36,539 nt of DNA from Glutamicibacter uratoxydans (GTDB lineage: Bacteria; Actinomycetota; Actinomycetes; Actinomycetales; Micrococcaceae), in assembly GCF_006539925.1 (NCBI RefSeq), contig NZ_BJNY01000026.1, positions 1 to 36,539 of the forward strand, given 5' to 3'. Under the pieces are notes generated by a model. The model searched no databases. It saw only the letters and a list, made by a program, of their open reading frames with translations, and had not been told where the DNA came from. The position numbers and the translations under genes were made by a program. Shown here piece by piece: positions 23,444 through 32,104 of this stretch (the first letter of the stretch is position 1; the number at the start of each line of letters is the position of its first letter).

Positions 23444-24895
23444 ATGCCCTCCTCCACGCAAAGCGCGCCACCTATTACTATGCGCAACCGTATTGACCGC
23501 TTCTTCATGATCTCGGAGCGACGCTCCACCTTTGCCACCGAACTGCGCGGCGGCATCGCCACCTTCTTCGCCATGAGCTACATCGTGGTGCTCAACCCGC
23601 TGGTGCTCTCCGGCGCCGACGCCTCCGGCGGCGAGCTGGGCGTCCAGCGCGTTGCGGCCGTGACCGCGCTGGTCTCCGGCGTCCTGACCATCATCATGGG
23701 CATCTGGGCCCGCAGCCCCTTCGCCATGGCCACCGGCCTGGGCGTCAACGCCTTCGTCGCCATCACCGTGGCCACCAACCCGGAGCTCACCTGGGCCGAC
23801 GTCATGGGCCTGGTGGTCATCGCGGGCATCGTGATGTTCGTGCTGGTGCTCACCGGCTTCAGAACCGCGGTGTTCAATGCGGTTCCGGCCGGGCTGAAAA
23901 CCGCCATCGTGGTGGGCATCGGCATGTTCATCGCGCTGATCGGCCTGGTCAACGCCGGGTTCGTGCAGCGCATCCCGGATGCCGCCCACACCACTGTTCC
24001 GGTGGGCCTGGGCTTTGACGGCCGCCTGATGGGCTGGCCGATCCTGGTCTTCATTATCGGCCTGCTGCTGACCATGACCCTGGTGGTCCGCAAGGTCAAG
24101 GGAGCAATCCTGATCGGCATCGTCGTCTCCGCCGTCGTTGCCAACATCTTCGAGGCAGTGTTCCACGTCAGCGATTCCGAAACCAACGGCTGGTCGCTGG
24201 TGGTTCCTTCGATGCCAAGCTGGCACCTGCCCGACCTATCGCTGATCGGCGACGTCTCCCTGTTCGGCGCCTTCGCCAAGATCGGCCCGACCGCCGCCTC
24301 GCTGCTGGCCTTCGTGATTCTGCTGTCCATCTTCTTCGACGCCATGGGCACCATGGTGGGCCTGGCCGCAGAAGCTGACCTGGTCGATGAGAACGACCAG
24401 ATCCCGAACGTGGATAAGGTCCTGCTGGTGGATGCCGCAGGCGCCATCGTCGGCGGCGGCACCTCCAGCTCCTCGGCGCAGATCTTCGTCGAATCCGGCG
24501 CAGGCATCGGCGAGGGCGCCCGCACGGGCCTGGCTTCGGTGTTCACCGGCCTGCTGATGATCGTCGCAATGTTCCTGAGCCCGCTGATCTACCTGGTGCC
24601 CTTCGAGGCTGTAGCCCCGGCGCTGGTGGTCGTCGGCTTCATGATGATCACCCAGATCACCAAGATCGACTGGAACGACTGGGGAGTCGCGCTGCCGGCA
24701 TTCCTGACCTTCACCCTGATGCCGTTCACCTACTCGATCGCCAACGGCATCGGCGCAGGCTTCATCTCCTACGTCTTCATCCGCGCCACCCAGGGCCGCG
24801 CGAAGGAAATCCACCCGCTGATGTGGGTTGTGGCAACCGCCTTCGTGCTGTTCTTCGGCATCGGCCTGATCGAAGACTGGGCCGGAGTGGCCTAA
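23444..24895 (+). CDS. NCS2-family purine (guanine/hypoxanthine-type) permease
   Basis: A 483-residue transporter of the AzgA-like branch of the NCS2 family. The N-terminal ERRSTFATELRGGIATFFAMSYIVVLNP block is diagnostic, followed by MATGLGVNAFVAI and about twelve hydrophobic helices. The core LFFDAMGTMVG-like SIFFDAMGTMVGLAAEADLVDE and GGGTSSSSAQIFVESGAGIGEGARTGL segments hold the substrate and proton site. It should import guanine, hypoxanthine or adenine with protons; exact preference is not readable. The N-terminal 12 residues are poorly conserved, so ATG at 23480 is another possibility, but the promoter placement favours 23444. Confidence 0.93.
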   Translation: MPSSTQSAPPITMRNRIDRFFMISERRSTFATELRGGIATFFAMSYIVVLNPLVLSGADASGGELGVQRVAAVTALVSGVLTIIMGIWARSPFAMATGLGVNAFVAITVATNPELTWADVMGLVVIAGIVMFVLVLTGFRTAVFNAVPAGLKTAIVVGIGMFIALIGLVNAGFVQRIPDAAHTTVPVGLGFDGRLMGWPILVFIIGLLLTMTLVVRKVKGAILIGIVVSAVVANIFEAVFHVSDSETNGWSLVVPSMPSWHLPDLSLIGDVSLFGAFAKIGPTAASLLAFVILLSIFFDAMGTMVGLAAEADLVDENDQIPNVDKVLLVDAAGAIVGGGTSSSSAQIFVESGAGIGEGARTGLASVFTGLLMIVAMFLSPLIYLVPFEAVAPALVVVGFMMITQITKIDWNDWGVALPAFLTFTLMPFTYSIANGIGAGFISYVFIRATQGRAKEIHPLMWVVATAFVLFFGIGLIEDWAGVA

Positions 24896-24915
24896 ACGCC
24901 TCCCGCCCCGCCATC

Positions 24916-24946
24916 AGCGGCCTGCACCCCTGCGGTGCGGGCCGCT
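24916..24946 (+). terminator. Rho-independent terminator
   Basis: An AGCGGCC-GCACC stem (24916-24928) pairs with GGTGC-GGCCGCT (24934-24946), with one mismatch and a five-base loop, followed by TTT. Confidence 0.7.
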
Positions 24947-24952
24947 TTGCCA

Positions 24953-24964
24953 TAGCATGGCCCT
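24953..24964 (+). promoter_or_regulatory. -10 element of a leaderless DUF2087 gene
   Basis: TAGCAT (24953-24958), six bases, then the ATG at 24965; no ribosome site. Confidence 0.4.
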
Positions 24965-25474
24965 ATGGCAGAAAACAGCACCACAGGCACGTGGATCCAG
25001 GTCGCGGCAGGCCTGAAGAACCCTCAGATGAGGACAGTTCTGGGGCAGGTATTGGCCGGGCAGGCCCAGGAGATCGACGCACAGGCCAAGGCGAATGCCA
25101 AGGCGCTGCAGCGCTGGGCAGGCATCGGACTGCTCGCCCAGGATGCCGACGGAAGCTGGCAGGTCAACGAACAGCTGCTGGCCGACACCCTGGCCTCAGC
25201 CGGAGCGGCGAAAGCCGACCGCAGCGGGATCCTGCGCTTCTTCGACGGGCCGAAGCTGCACACGCTGCCGGCCAAGCCTGCCGACCGGCGCGAAGTGCTG
25301 CTCTACCTGCGCGATGCGGTGATCGCCGAGGGGCAGGTGCTGCGCGAGGAGCAGCTCAATGAGCGCCTGGGCGTCTTCCATCCGGACACCGCGCTGATCC
25401 GCCGCTACCTGGTGGACCACGGCCTGCTGTCTAGGGCGGCCGATGGATCCAGCTACCGGATTGGTTCCGACTAG
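24965..25474 (+). CDS. DUF2087 domain protein, probable DNA-binding regulator
   Basis: A 169-residue protein. The C-terminal part (about 92-165) has the DUF2087 pattern: ILRFFDGPKLHTLPAKPADRREVLLYLRD, then EEQLNERLGVFHPDTALIRRYLVDHGLLSRA, where an ADxALIRRxLVDxGLLxR segment is diagnostic. The N-terminal half (ALQRWAGIGLLAQDADGSW) looks like a winged-helix. DUF2087 often follows ArsR-type HTH domains, so a regulatory role is plausible but unproven. Its stop shares the palindrome CTAG (25471-25474) with the stop of the convergent spermidine-synthase-like gene. Confidence 0.8.
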   Translation: MAENSTTGTWIQVAAGLKNPQMRTVLGQVLAGQAQEIDAQAKANAKALQRWAGIGLLAQDADGSWQVNEQLLADTLASAGAAKADRSGILRFFDGPKLHTLPAKPADRREVLLYLRDAVIAEGQVLREEQLNERLGVFHPDTALIRRYLVDHGLLSRAADGSSYRIGSD

Positions 25475-26298
25475 TCCTGGATGACCGCCGCCTCCCCGGC
25501 AAAGCGCACTGCCGCCGCTCCAGAAACCAGCTGGGCCGGCAGCGGAGCTGTGCGCAGGCTGCGCTCGAAGGCGGGCCCCAAGGCCAGTGGCTCGTCGCTG
25601 GCGAGGAACACGATGTTTCCATAGCGCCGGCCCTTGAGCATCGGCGCATCGGCGATCAGCGCGACGTGCTTGAACACCGAAAGCAGCGTGGCGGCCTCGG
25701 CCCTGGCACCGGCCAGGTCTGCGGTGTCTCCGCAGTTCATCACGTAGACTCCGCTGGCATCCAGCACGCGCTGGGCTTGGCGGGCATAGGCCGCGGTGGT
25801 CAGCTCGCGCGGCGTCGTGCTGCCGGCGAAAACGTCGCGGATGATCACATCCCTGCTCGCATCGCTCAGGGTCGGCAGCACCTGGCCTGCATCCCCCACG
25901 CGCAGGCGCACCAGCGGGGCCTTGGGGACCTCGAAGTTGGTGCGCACCAGTTCGGCAAGCTTTGCATCCAGCTCCACCACTACCTGGCGCGCGTTCTCGT
26001 ACTTGGCGGCGACCCAGCGGGCCATGGAGCATCCGCCGCCGCCCAGGTGCAGCACGCGCAGTTTCCGCGCACGCCCGTCAAATTGTTCGGCTGGGAAGCC
26101 GATGGCGAAAACCGGCTCCATCCAGCGCATGTATTCAAAGTCCAGGTACGTGGGGTCATCGAGATCCACGTGCGAGGAAGGCACTCCGTTGACCTTGAGG
26201 ATATAGCGGTTGGCGCCATAGGGGTCGGCTTCGATCTCCGCCGTGCCGGTGTCGATGGGGTAGCTGCCGAGCAGCGAATTCTTGGTGTCCCTAGCCAT
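25471..26298 (-). CDS. Spermidine synthase-like protein
   Basis: A 275-residue protein with the Rossmann methyltransferase fold used by polyamine synthases. The nucleotide loop is RVLHLGGGGCSMARW, the acidic strand is VVVELDAKLAELVR, and RVGDAGQVL follows. The usual polyamine-binding DxxD loop is replaced by IIRDVFAGSTTPRELTT, seen in the fusA/SpeE-like actinobacterial group whose substrate is unknown. It lies downstream of a GNAT gene with an eight-base overlap, so they share a transcript. True spermidine synthesis should not be assumed, since no speD-like gene is in view. Confidence 0.85.
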   Translation of the reverse strand: MARDTKNSLLGSYPIDTGTAEIEADPYGANRYILKVNGVPSSHVDLDDPTYLDFEYMRWMEPVFAIGFPAEQFDGRARKLRVLHLGGGGCSMARWVAAKYENARQVVVELDAKLAELVRTNFEVPKAPLVRLRVGDAGQVLPTLSDASRDVIIRDVFAGSTTPRELTTAAYARQAQRVLDASGVYVMNCGDTADLAGARAEAATLLSVFKHVALIADAPMLKGRRYGNIVFLASDEPLALGPAFERSLRTAPLPAQLVSGAAAVRFAGEAAVIQD

Positions 26299-26806
26299 TG
26301 CGGCGCACCATCCGCTGCTCGGTCAGGCCCTGCCAAGAACCGGTGAGTTCCTCGCTGGTTCCGTCCAGTTCGAAACCGTGCTTCCGGTAGAAGGCGATGG
26401 CGCGCTCGTTGCCCTGCAGCACCCACAGCAGCGCCGGCCTCTGGCCAAGGACCACTTCCATGAGATGCGCCCCCAGGCCGCTGCCATAGTGTTCTTCGAG
26501 GATATAGAGCATGCCCAGTTCGATGTCGACTCCCGCGTCGCGGTCCTCATCGATGGCAGGGGTGCCGCCGGCAATGCCGATGATCTTCCCTGCAGCATTT
26601 TCCGCAATGAAGAACTGCGCCCCGGAGGCCAGCCCCCGCTCCCACCAAGCAACCTGTCCATCCAGCTGCTGTTCGTGGAAGGTGAAGAAGTCTTCACCCC
26701 GCACCTCGCCGTAGGCTTGACGCCATGCTTCCAGTTTCATCTCGAGGGCCGGGCGCACATCTTCTAAAGTTGCTGCGCGGATCCGGTAGTCGTTGTTTTC
26801 AGGCAC
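26291..26806 (-). CDS. GNAT-family N-acetyltransferase
   Basis: A 171-residue acetyltransferase. GNAT motifs: FFIAENAAGKIIGIAGG (beta-2/3), DIELGMLYILEEHYGSGLGAHLME with the acetyl-CoA pyrophosphate loop (HYGSGLG), and LWVLQGNERAIAFYRKHGFELDG (motif B). The start is GTG at 26806, reading VPENNDYRIRAAT; it lacks a ribosome site but lies six bases after TAGGCT. It leads an operon with the spermidine-synthase-like gene. The acyl acceptor is unknown. Confidence 0.88.
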   Translation of the reverse strand: MPENNDYRIRAATLEDVRPALEMKLEAWRQAYGEVRGEDFFTFHEQQLDGQVAWWERGLASGAQFFIAENAAGKIIGIAGGTPAIDEDRDAGVDIELGMLYILEEHYGSGLGAHLMEVVLGQRPALLWVLQGNERAIAFYRKHGFELDGTSEELTGSWQGLTEQRMVRRNG

Positions 26807-26818
26807 TCATCTAGCCTA
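26807..26818 (-). promoter_or_regulatory. -10 element of a leaderless GNAT transcript with GTG start
   Basis: On the minus strand TAGGCT (26818-26813) is followed by six bases and GTG at 26806. An ATG two bases after the -10 is out of frame, which supports the GTG. Confidence 0.5.
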
Positions 26819-26943
26819 CGGCAGAGCGGCAACGGACCGTGCCAACACCGTGCCCCTCCTACTTAAGTACGATTGCGGGCGCGTGGGTTCTTTGAAAAAA
26901 TAGCCCAATACTTACAAATGAATGCGGGAAAGGGAGCTGCGGT

Positions 26944-27330
26944 TTGAGTCGAAACCAAATCTTTGCGGGCCTTACTGGTTCCGTCATTGCTGGTCTCACC
27001 ATCGTCGTCAGCCTCTCGCCCAGTTTCTGGGTCATTCTTCTGGGAAGCCTGCTGCTGATCACCGGGTTCAGTGTGCTGTCCAAACTTGAGCGTTCTTGGG
27101 GACCCACCAAATCGGGTTCCTACCACTATGTAGTTCCCATGGTGATTGGGCCGGCGTTGGGCGGCCTGCTGCGCGGCACGCAGTACGCAGTGTGGCTGGG
27201 AGTTCCCGCAGGTCTCCTCTGCGGCATCGCCGCCTACCTCTTAATCATCAAGTCCCCTCCCTTCGCCGAAAGTGATTCGGACCTGGAAGAGGACTTGCTG
27301 GCAAGTTCACACACGACATCGCGGTTCTAG
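26944..27330 (+). CDS. Four-helix membrane protein of unknown function
   Basis: A 128-residue protein with four hydrophobic segments (about 7-24, 28-46, 62-79 and 83-100) and an acidic, serine-rich cytoplasmic tail (FAESDSDLEEDLLASSHTTS). No family recognised. The start is TTG at 26944 with GGGAG upstream; no other start codon in this frame is better. It is convergent with the O-methyltransferase gene, with seven bases between the stops. Confidence 0.6.
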   Translation: MSRNQIFAGLTGSVIAGLTIVVSLSPSFWVILLGSLLLITGFSVLSKLERSWGPTKSGSYHYVVPMVIGPALGGLLRGTQYAVWLGVPAGLLCGIAAYLLIIKSPPFAESDSDLEEDLLASSHTTSRF

Positions 27331-27337
27331 AGCCGGG

Positions 27338-28027
27338 TTACAGCACCCGGGCCAGCGCGAAGCCGTCCCAGCCTTTCGAGCCTACGGTCTGCAAGGCAGT
27401 GGCTGAAACTTGTTTAGAGTCGCGCAGCCACAACAAGGCTTCCTGGGTTCCCCTGATGTCAGCTTCCTGAAGGCCGTGCTGGGAAGGGTCGTCAAGGATT
27501 TTTCCTGCGCGAATGACGTTGTCAACCACCAGCACGGTTCCCGGCCTAGACAGTTTCAAGGCCCGCTGCAGGTAGGCGACGTTGTTTCGCTTGTCAGCAT
27601 CGATGAAGATCAAGTCGAATGGCGTGGTCCGGGAATCGATCAGGGAGTCCAGCGTCCCGACTGCGTCCCCTAGGCGGATCTCGACTCGATCCGAAAGGCC
27701 CGCCCGCTGCAGGTTCTCCCGCGCCACGGATGCATGCAGCGGCTCGACCTCGCAGCTGATAACTGTTCCCGAGGCTCCTACTCCCCTGGCTAGCCAGCTC
27801 GTGGAGTAGCCTCCGAGTGTTCCGATTTCCAAAACCCTGGTAGACGCGCTGATTTCAATCAGCAGCTGCAGGAACTTGCCCTGGGCAGTGCTGATTTCGA
27901 TGTGCGGCAAACCTGCGTTGTGTGCGTGTTCGCGGCCTGCTTCCAGCTCAGGTATCTCCAAACCGAGAGCTGAGTTCAGATAGGCATCGACCGCCGGGCT
28001 TTCATGGTCAGCCAAATGATGGATCAT
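27338..28027 (-). CDS. SAM-dependent O-methyltransferase, class I (catechol/caffeoyl-CoA type)
   Basis: A 229-residue enzyme of the methyltransf_3 family. Key segments: RVLEIGTLGGYSTSWLARGV (SAM loop), ISCEVEPLHASVARENLQRAGL, DLIFIDADKRNNVAYLQRAL with the metal-binding Asp residues, and LVVDNVIRAGKI. AGGAGAA and AGGA lie upstream of the ATG. Such enzymes methylate catechols, flavonoids or tRNA-related molecules, but the bacterial substrates are mostly unknown. Upstream there is a 187-base gap. Confidence 0.92.
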   Translation of the reverse strand: MIHHLADHESPAVDAYLNSALGLEIPELEAGREHAHNAGLPHIEISTAQGKFLQLLIEISASTRVLEIGTLGGYSTSWLARGVGASGTVISCEVEPLHASVARENLQRAGLSDRVEIRLGDAVGTLDSLIDSRTTPFDLIFIDADKRNNVAYLQRALKLSRPGTVLVVDNVIRAGKILDDPSQHGLQEADIRGTQEALLWLRDSKQVSATALQTVGSKGWDGFALARVL

Positions 28028-28214
28028 AATTCCTGATTCTCCTCACTATTCTCGATAGCCTGCAATTGCCATTGAAGCGGTTCCGGCAGTGACTGTACTG
28101 GGTCACAGCTGTGGCAAAGTTCTGGATCTGTCGAGAAACGAGAAGCGGATCAAGGCTCAACTAGGGTTCAGCCTCCCTCGCCCCTCATTTCCGATGGACA
28201 CAGGTTATCCAATC

Positions 28215-28799
28215 TCAGGCTACGTCCGTTCGCTGAACAATGACAGAGAGTTTTTCGGTGGCCTCGATGTCGATGCTGGTTCGAACCTGGCTGGCGTCCC
28301 AGTCGAACATTCCTGGGCCGTCTGTATCAAGCAACGCCAACAGGATTCCCAACAGCATCAGGACCAAGGTGGATCGGATGAACATCGCCCACCCTGCCTT
28401 CCACCATCCAACGCGCGAGCCGTCTTTGATGCGCACGAGCCGCGTACCGGTCAGCAGGCCTCCCAATGCGCGCCCATCGCGGAAGAACCATCCGTACAGG
28501 AATGGAAGAAGGACTGAAAGTAGTACAAAGATGCCGATTGCCGATAGAACTGCTTCTTCATCAGCAAAATCGCCGAGGGAACCACACGCGATGCCTACCG
28601 AGACACCCGCAATCAATAGAAAATCGATGAGCCAGGCGATGAAGGCGGCCGGCGCTGATGCTCCCACGTATATTCCACCAGTGCGGAATCTGCGAATTCT
28701 TTCTGCCGCCTTGTTTCCCAAGGCGGGCTCGGCCGCTTCGCGAATTGATGTCAGCGTTTGAGCATTCTTTGCTCTGGTTCTCGGCTTGGCCACCGTCAT
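28215..28799 (-). CDS. RDD-family membrane protein
   Basis: A 194-residue protein with three hydrophobic segments (about 50-72, 85-106 and 143-160). The RDD core is recognisable: APAAFIAWLIDFLLIAGVSVG (the conserved D in WLID), GRALGGLLTGTRLVRIKDG (typical RxLGkxxxGxrVV pattern). The N-terminus is positively charged and cytoplasmic. RDD proteins are proposed transporters, but their role is poorly known. There is a weak GAGAAG site before the ATG. Confidence 0.85.
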   Translation of the reverse strand: MTVAKPRTRAKNAQTLTSIREAAEPALGNKAAERIRRFRTGGIYVGASAPAAFIAWLIDFLLIAGVSVGIACGSLGDFADEEAVLSAIGIFVLLSVLLPFLYGWFFRDGRALGGLLTGTRLVRIKDGSRVGWWKAGWAMFIRSTLVLMLLGILLALLDTDGPGMFDWDASQVRTSIDIEATEKLSVIVQRTDVA

Positions 28800-28918
28800 A
28801 GCTTCTCATGGCACTCCTGAAATCATTCAGTTTCACACTTCACCAGGTTGGCTTAAAGACGTGATGCCAGGCCCTTTTTGGATGAGCGGAATACCGCTGG
28901 ATGCCAAACGGGCTATTG

Positions 28919-29554
28919 CTAATTCGCCACGTAGACCTGCTTGCGGCCAACGTCATCGCGTTCTGCCCAGTCCAGCAGCGCCATCGCCATGTCCGCTGAA
29001 GTAATCTGCCAACCGTTGCTCAACGGCCCTTCAGCGCTGAAACGGTAGTCGTTCTTGGCGGCAGACGCGGTGATCCTTGGCGAGCGCACGGAGGTCCACT
29101 GTACGTCGCTTTCCCAAAGGACAATATCCATGCGCCGCATATCGTCGTAGGTAGCCCCCAAGAATTTCTGTAGCAGTGGAAAGACGATGCAGCGTTTCAG
29201 GAAGCCCTTCTTCGCCCAATGGTCGGCGACCTCGGATGAAATGACGACTAAGCGCTGCACCTGGTGCTCATCCATCCCAGCAATTAGATTCTCAGCACCC
29301 ACGGAGTAGAGCGTGGTCGGCGTTTTGGAGGTTCCAATTCCCACACAGCTGATGACCGCATCGACGTCTGCAAGAAGGGGAACGATGGAGTCCCGCATCA
29401 AGATATCTGCCTGCTCAACTCGAAGATCGCTGTGCTCCAGGCCGAGGCCCTGCGGGTGGCGTGCAATAGCGGTGACCTGGTGGCCCCGCTCTAAAGCCTG
29501 CTCGACGACAAGCCTGCCGACCATCCCTGTAGCGCCGGCAACTAGAATCCTCAT
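28919..29554 (-). CDS. NAD(P)-binding oxidoreductase (atypical SDR)
   Basis: A 211-residue Rossmann protein of the NAD(P)H-binding (SDR-a5-like) group. The dinucleotide motif is LVAGATGMVGRLVVEQAL (GxTGxxG), followed by AIARHPQ, QADILMRDSIVPLLADVDAVISCVG and a C-terminal ITSADMAMALLDWAERDD. The canonical YxxxK is not clear, so it may bind NADPH and act as a redox sensor or reductase. GGAGGAGAA is a strong ribosome site eight bases from the ATG. Confidence 0.88.
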   Translation of the reverse strand: MRILVAGATGMVGRLVVEQALERGHQVTAIARHPQGLGLEHSDLRVEQADILMRDSIVPLLADVDAVISCVGIGTSKTPTTLYSVGAENLIAGMDEHQVQRLVVISSEVADHWAKKGFLKRCIVFPLLQKFLGATYDDMRRMDIVLWESDVQWTSVRSPRITASAAKNDYRFSAEGPLSNGWQITSADMAMALLDWAERDDVGRKQVYVAN

Positions 29555-29913
29555 TGGCTTCTCCTCCGCTGATATCCACCCACTTCGGTTTCAACGCTAG
29601 TAGTGACTCGGCAGAGATCGAGCAATAGCCTCGCGAGAAATAGGATCTGCTCAGGCAATCCTCAGCACGAAGGAACAATGAGCAGCATGCGCCAAGGAAC
29701 TACTGTCTCTTTCAAAGCTGCAGTTACAGAATCGGACTAGCTTGTATTTGGCCGGACCGAGTAGCAACTCGGTCCTCCAAAGCCGGTGCTCTCGCCAAGA
29801 CTCCACTGGCCACGCCCGATTACGTTCCACTTATGCAGCACAACACAAGATGCCAGCCGAAGGCTTTGGGGCCGCACCTGACCGATGAGACCCCAAAGCT
29901 TTAATAATGAAAA
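29555..29913. other. Intergenic region between two oxidoreductase genes
   Basis: No credible gene. It contains the terminator of the right-hand oxidoreductase (29860-29902) and should contain the promoter of the left-hand one; I see no clear promoter elements. Confidence 0.45.
29860..29902 (-). terminator. Terminator of the medium-chain oxidoreductase gene
   Basis: A 12-bp stem (29860-29871 with 29891-29902), with one G-T pair and a 19-base loop, begins 12 bases after the stop. Confidence 0.6.
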
Positions 29914-30837
29914 CTACTGGGAGACCTTGACGATTACCTTGCCGCGAACGTGTCCGCCACTTACCAAGTCTTGAGCCTTAGCAATATCGGCCAGCTGGAA
30001 TTCGGCAGCCACAGGAACTACGACCTTTCGGGTTGCGACTGCTTCTATTACCTGGGTCAGGGCGCCGTCGAAGCCTGGTTCAGTACCCAGCACCAGGATG
30101 CCGCCGCCCTGCATCACCGCTGGATCAACCAGGGTCACTACCTTCGCCGCGTTTCCGGTCAAGCGCTTCAATGCTTCGAATTTCCCGCCTGTGGACAGGT
30201 CGAATGCAGCTGCGTAAGTAGCACCGTCGGCAGCTGCCGCCGCTTCCGCTTCCCAATCGCCGGCATAGTCGATGGCAATAGCTCCAAGCGAAGCCAGATA
30301 ATCCTGATTCCGGGAGGAAGCTGTGGCAACAACCTTGAGTCCGGCAGACAGCGCCAACTGGGTCAGGAACGTGCCGACACCGCCGGTAGCCCCATCCACG
30401 AAGATCAAATCGCCCGTTGTCACTTTGGATAAGCCCAGTGCGCGAACCGCTGTGCTGCCTCCGACTCCGATGGTGGCGGCCAGCTTCAGATCCAGGCTTT
30501 CCGGCACCTTAGTCAGAGCCGCAGCATAGGTTGCAACATACTCCGCGTTGGACCCCGCGGGAGCCATGCCAGCAACCCGGTCCCCTACGGACAGCCCTTC
30601 GACATCCGTGCCCACAGCATCCACAACACCTGCTAAATCCATACCTGTCATAGCCGGCTGCGCCAGTTCAGCCGAGTCGCTGAGCACACCCATACGGTAC
30701 TTCACATCTACCGGATTGACGCTGGTGTACTCAACGCGTACGCGGACCATGCCCGGCCCCGGCTCCGGCATCAATTGGTCAACGATCTCAAGAACACCGC
30801 TATCACCGAATCGACGGTAGATGACTGCCTTGTGCAT
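29914..30837 (-). CDS. NADP-dependent oxidoreductase (quinone reductase type, medium-chain)
   Basis: A 307-residue zinc-free medium-chain reductase. Family features: MDLAGVVDAVGTDVEGLSVGDRVAGM (GroES fold), FVDGATGGVGTFLTQLALSAGLKVVATASSRNQDYLASLGA (Rossmann loop), and HVRGKVIVKV near the end. There are no zinc Cys ligands. It would reduce quinones or related electrophilic enones with NADPH. AAAGGTGAA precedes the ATG. It is divergent from a TetR gene and a TetR-like palindrome lies in between, so it is likely induced by its own substrates. Confidence 0.92.
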   Translation of the reverse strand: MHKAVIYRRFGDSGVLEIVDQLMPEPGPGMVRVRVEYTSVNPVDVKYRMGVLSDSAELAQPAMTGMDLAGVVDAVGTDVEGLSVGDRVAGMAPAGSNAEYVATYAAALTKVPESLDLKLAATIGVGGSTAVRALGLSKVTTGDLIFVDGATGGVGTFLTQLALSAGLKVVATASSRNQDYLASLGAIAIDYAGDWEAEAAAAADGATYAAAFDLSTGGKFEALKRLTGNAAKVVTLVDPAVMQGGGILVLGTEPGFDGALTQVIEAVATRKVVVPVAAEFQLADIAKAQDLVSGGHVRGKVIVKVSQ

Positions 30838-30863
30838 AAGTATTCACCTTTAACTTTCAAGTT

Positions 30864-30880
30864 CTCCGGATTGTCCGGAG
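30864..30880. promoter_or_regulatory. TetR-type operator between divergent genes
   Basis: A perfect inverted repeat CTCCGGA-TTG-TCCGGAG sits 26 bases before the oxidoreductase start and about 40 before the TetR start. Confidence 0.75.
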
Positions 30881-30921
30881 TTATGTGGAAGAAATATTCC
30901 ATTTACTATACGCTGGGGGTC

Positions 30922-31590
30922 GTGAGTAACGCCAATGCCTCCGTGAACTCCTCCAAGCGTCCGCTACGAGCCGATGCCGCGAAGAACAAGCAGATCATCT
31001 TAGACACCGCCAGGCATTTGTTCGCGAGCCGTGGAATGGAGGTAACACTCGAGCAGGTTGCCGCCGCTGCAGGGCTGGGTGTAGGCACCGTGTATCGACG
31101 CTTTCCCACTGTCGATAAGTTGATTGACGAATTATTCGGCGCCCGTTTCATTGATTGGGCTGCTAGGGTTGAAGACTTAACGCTCCGTGCCGAGGCCGAT
31201 CCGTGGGGCGCTTTTGAAGCCTATCTATTCGCTCTTGCCGAGGCTCAAGGCTGCGATGCAGCTTTTGCTCAGCTCCTAGTTGAGCCATTGGACGGCAACT
31301 GCCGATTCGGGGAAATGCATGTTCAAACCATCCGCGGCGCCCAGATCATTCTGACCCGAGCGCGCGATGCAGGCGTAGTTCGTGCAGATCTGAGCGACGA
31401 GTATCTTATCCACTTGCAATTGGCGATCTTAGGCATCGTCGGTGCCGGCAATGCCCTTGGTGCTTCAGCTGCCAGAACAGTGGTCAAGCTATTCTTGGCC
31501 GGTTCCAAACCGCAGGAGGCGCACTCGGACAAGCTCCCCTCCCCTACGGTCCAAGAACAAAACTGCTGGCATAATCTGCTCAAAGACTGA
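30922..31590 (+). CDS. TetR-family transcriptional regulator
   Basis: A 222-residue regulator. The N-terminal HTH reads IILDTARHLFASRGMEVTLEQVAAAAGLGVGTVYRRFPTVDKLIDELF, textbook TetR. The C-terminal ligand domain is variable. GTG at 30922 (VSNANAS) is preferred; an in-frame ATG at 30883 would begin MWKKYSIYY and lie next to the operator. It is divergent from the reductase and very probably represses it, and itself, through the palindrome between them. The inducer is unknown. Confidence 0.9.
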   Translation: MSNANASVNSSKRPLRADAAKNKQIILDTARHLFASRGMEVTLEQVAAAAGLGVGTVYRRFPTVDKLIDELFGARFIDWAARVEDLTLRAEADPWGAFEAYLFALAEAQGCDAAFAQLLVEPLDGNCRFGEMHVQTIRGAQIILTRARDAGVVRADLSDEYLIHLQLAILGIVGAGNALGASAARTVVKLFLAGSKPQEAHSDKLPSPTVQEQNCWHNLLKD

Positions 31591-31615
31591 AAAGCCTAGG
31601 TCGCCTTCAACCGGG

Positions 31616-32104
31616 CTAGCTCTCCACTCGGACTGTCGGGTTATCAGGCATATTCCACCGAAACAACACTAGGTGCCACAGCCCCGGCTTGGTCCTTGAA
31701 GGATCGATTAAACCGTTCGCGCCTGCTGCAATGAGCTGATCGCGGACGAGCCACGAACGAGGTGAACCGCCCTCTGCAACTGTTTCCTGCCATGGTGCAA
31801 TAGCATCGGACAAGTCGATTCCCAGCGCAGCAAGAGCTTTCCCATTACGCAGATCGACAATGCCGTCCGCCTCGACGGATAGCCGCAGGGTCTCTAGGGC
31901 CATCGCACGGTTGTCCTTATGAGCAGCCATTGCCGCTTCGACGCCGTCGAGTGACGAGCTGAGATACAACGTCGGTTCATTTGGACGAGAGTACCTGCCG
32001 GCGGAACGCGACCCAGACAACGCGTAGCGTCTATACTGCGGATCCACCGCACGGTAAAACGTACCTTTTACAACTGGTGCAAAGATTGATGCAGGCAAGT
32101 TCAT
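31616..32104 (-). CDS. RES-domain protein (NAD+ phosphorylase toxin-like), orphan
   Basis: A 162-residue single-domain protein of the RES family, whose members act as NAD+-degrading toxins of Xre-RES toxin-antitoxin pairs. The active-site residues reported for the family can be placed: R37 (GRYSRP), Y47 (TLYLSS), E56 (DGVEAAM) and S136 (GLIDPSR). R18 lies in FYRAV and the end HLVLFRWN is also typical. The length is normal and no residue seems lost. No Xre/DUF2384 antitoxin gene lies on either side; only a 21-codon open stretch ends at the start codon. It may be an orphan or have an antitoxin elsewhere. Confidence 0.75.
   Translation of the reverse strand: MNLPASIFAPVVKGTFYRAVDPQYRRYALSGSRSAGRYSRPNEPTLYLSSSLDGVEAAMAAHKDNRAMALETLRLSVEADGIVDLRNGKALAALGIDLSDAIAPWQETVAEGGSPRSWLVRDQLIAAGANGLIDPSRTKPGLWHLVLFRWNMPDNPTVRVES

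Noticed and set aside
27333-27350. CCGGGT-N6-ACCCGG hairpin as a terminator between convergent genes
   Set aside because: Only six base pairs, overlapping the O-methyltransferase 3' end, with no T-run on either strand.
28089-28517. 142-codon plus-strand open frame
   Set aside because: It mostly covers the antisense of the RDD gene, has Gln/His/Pro-rich shadow composition and no ribosome site.
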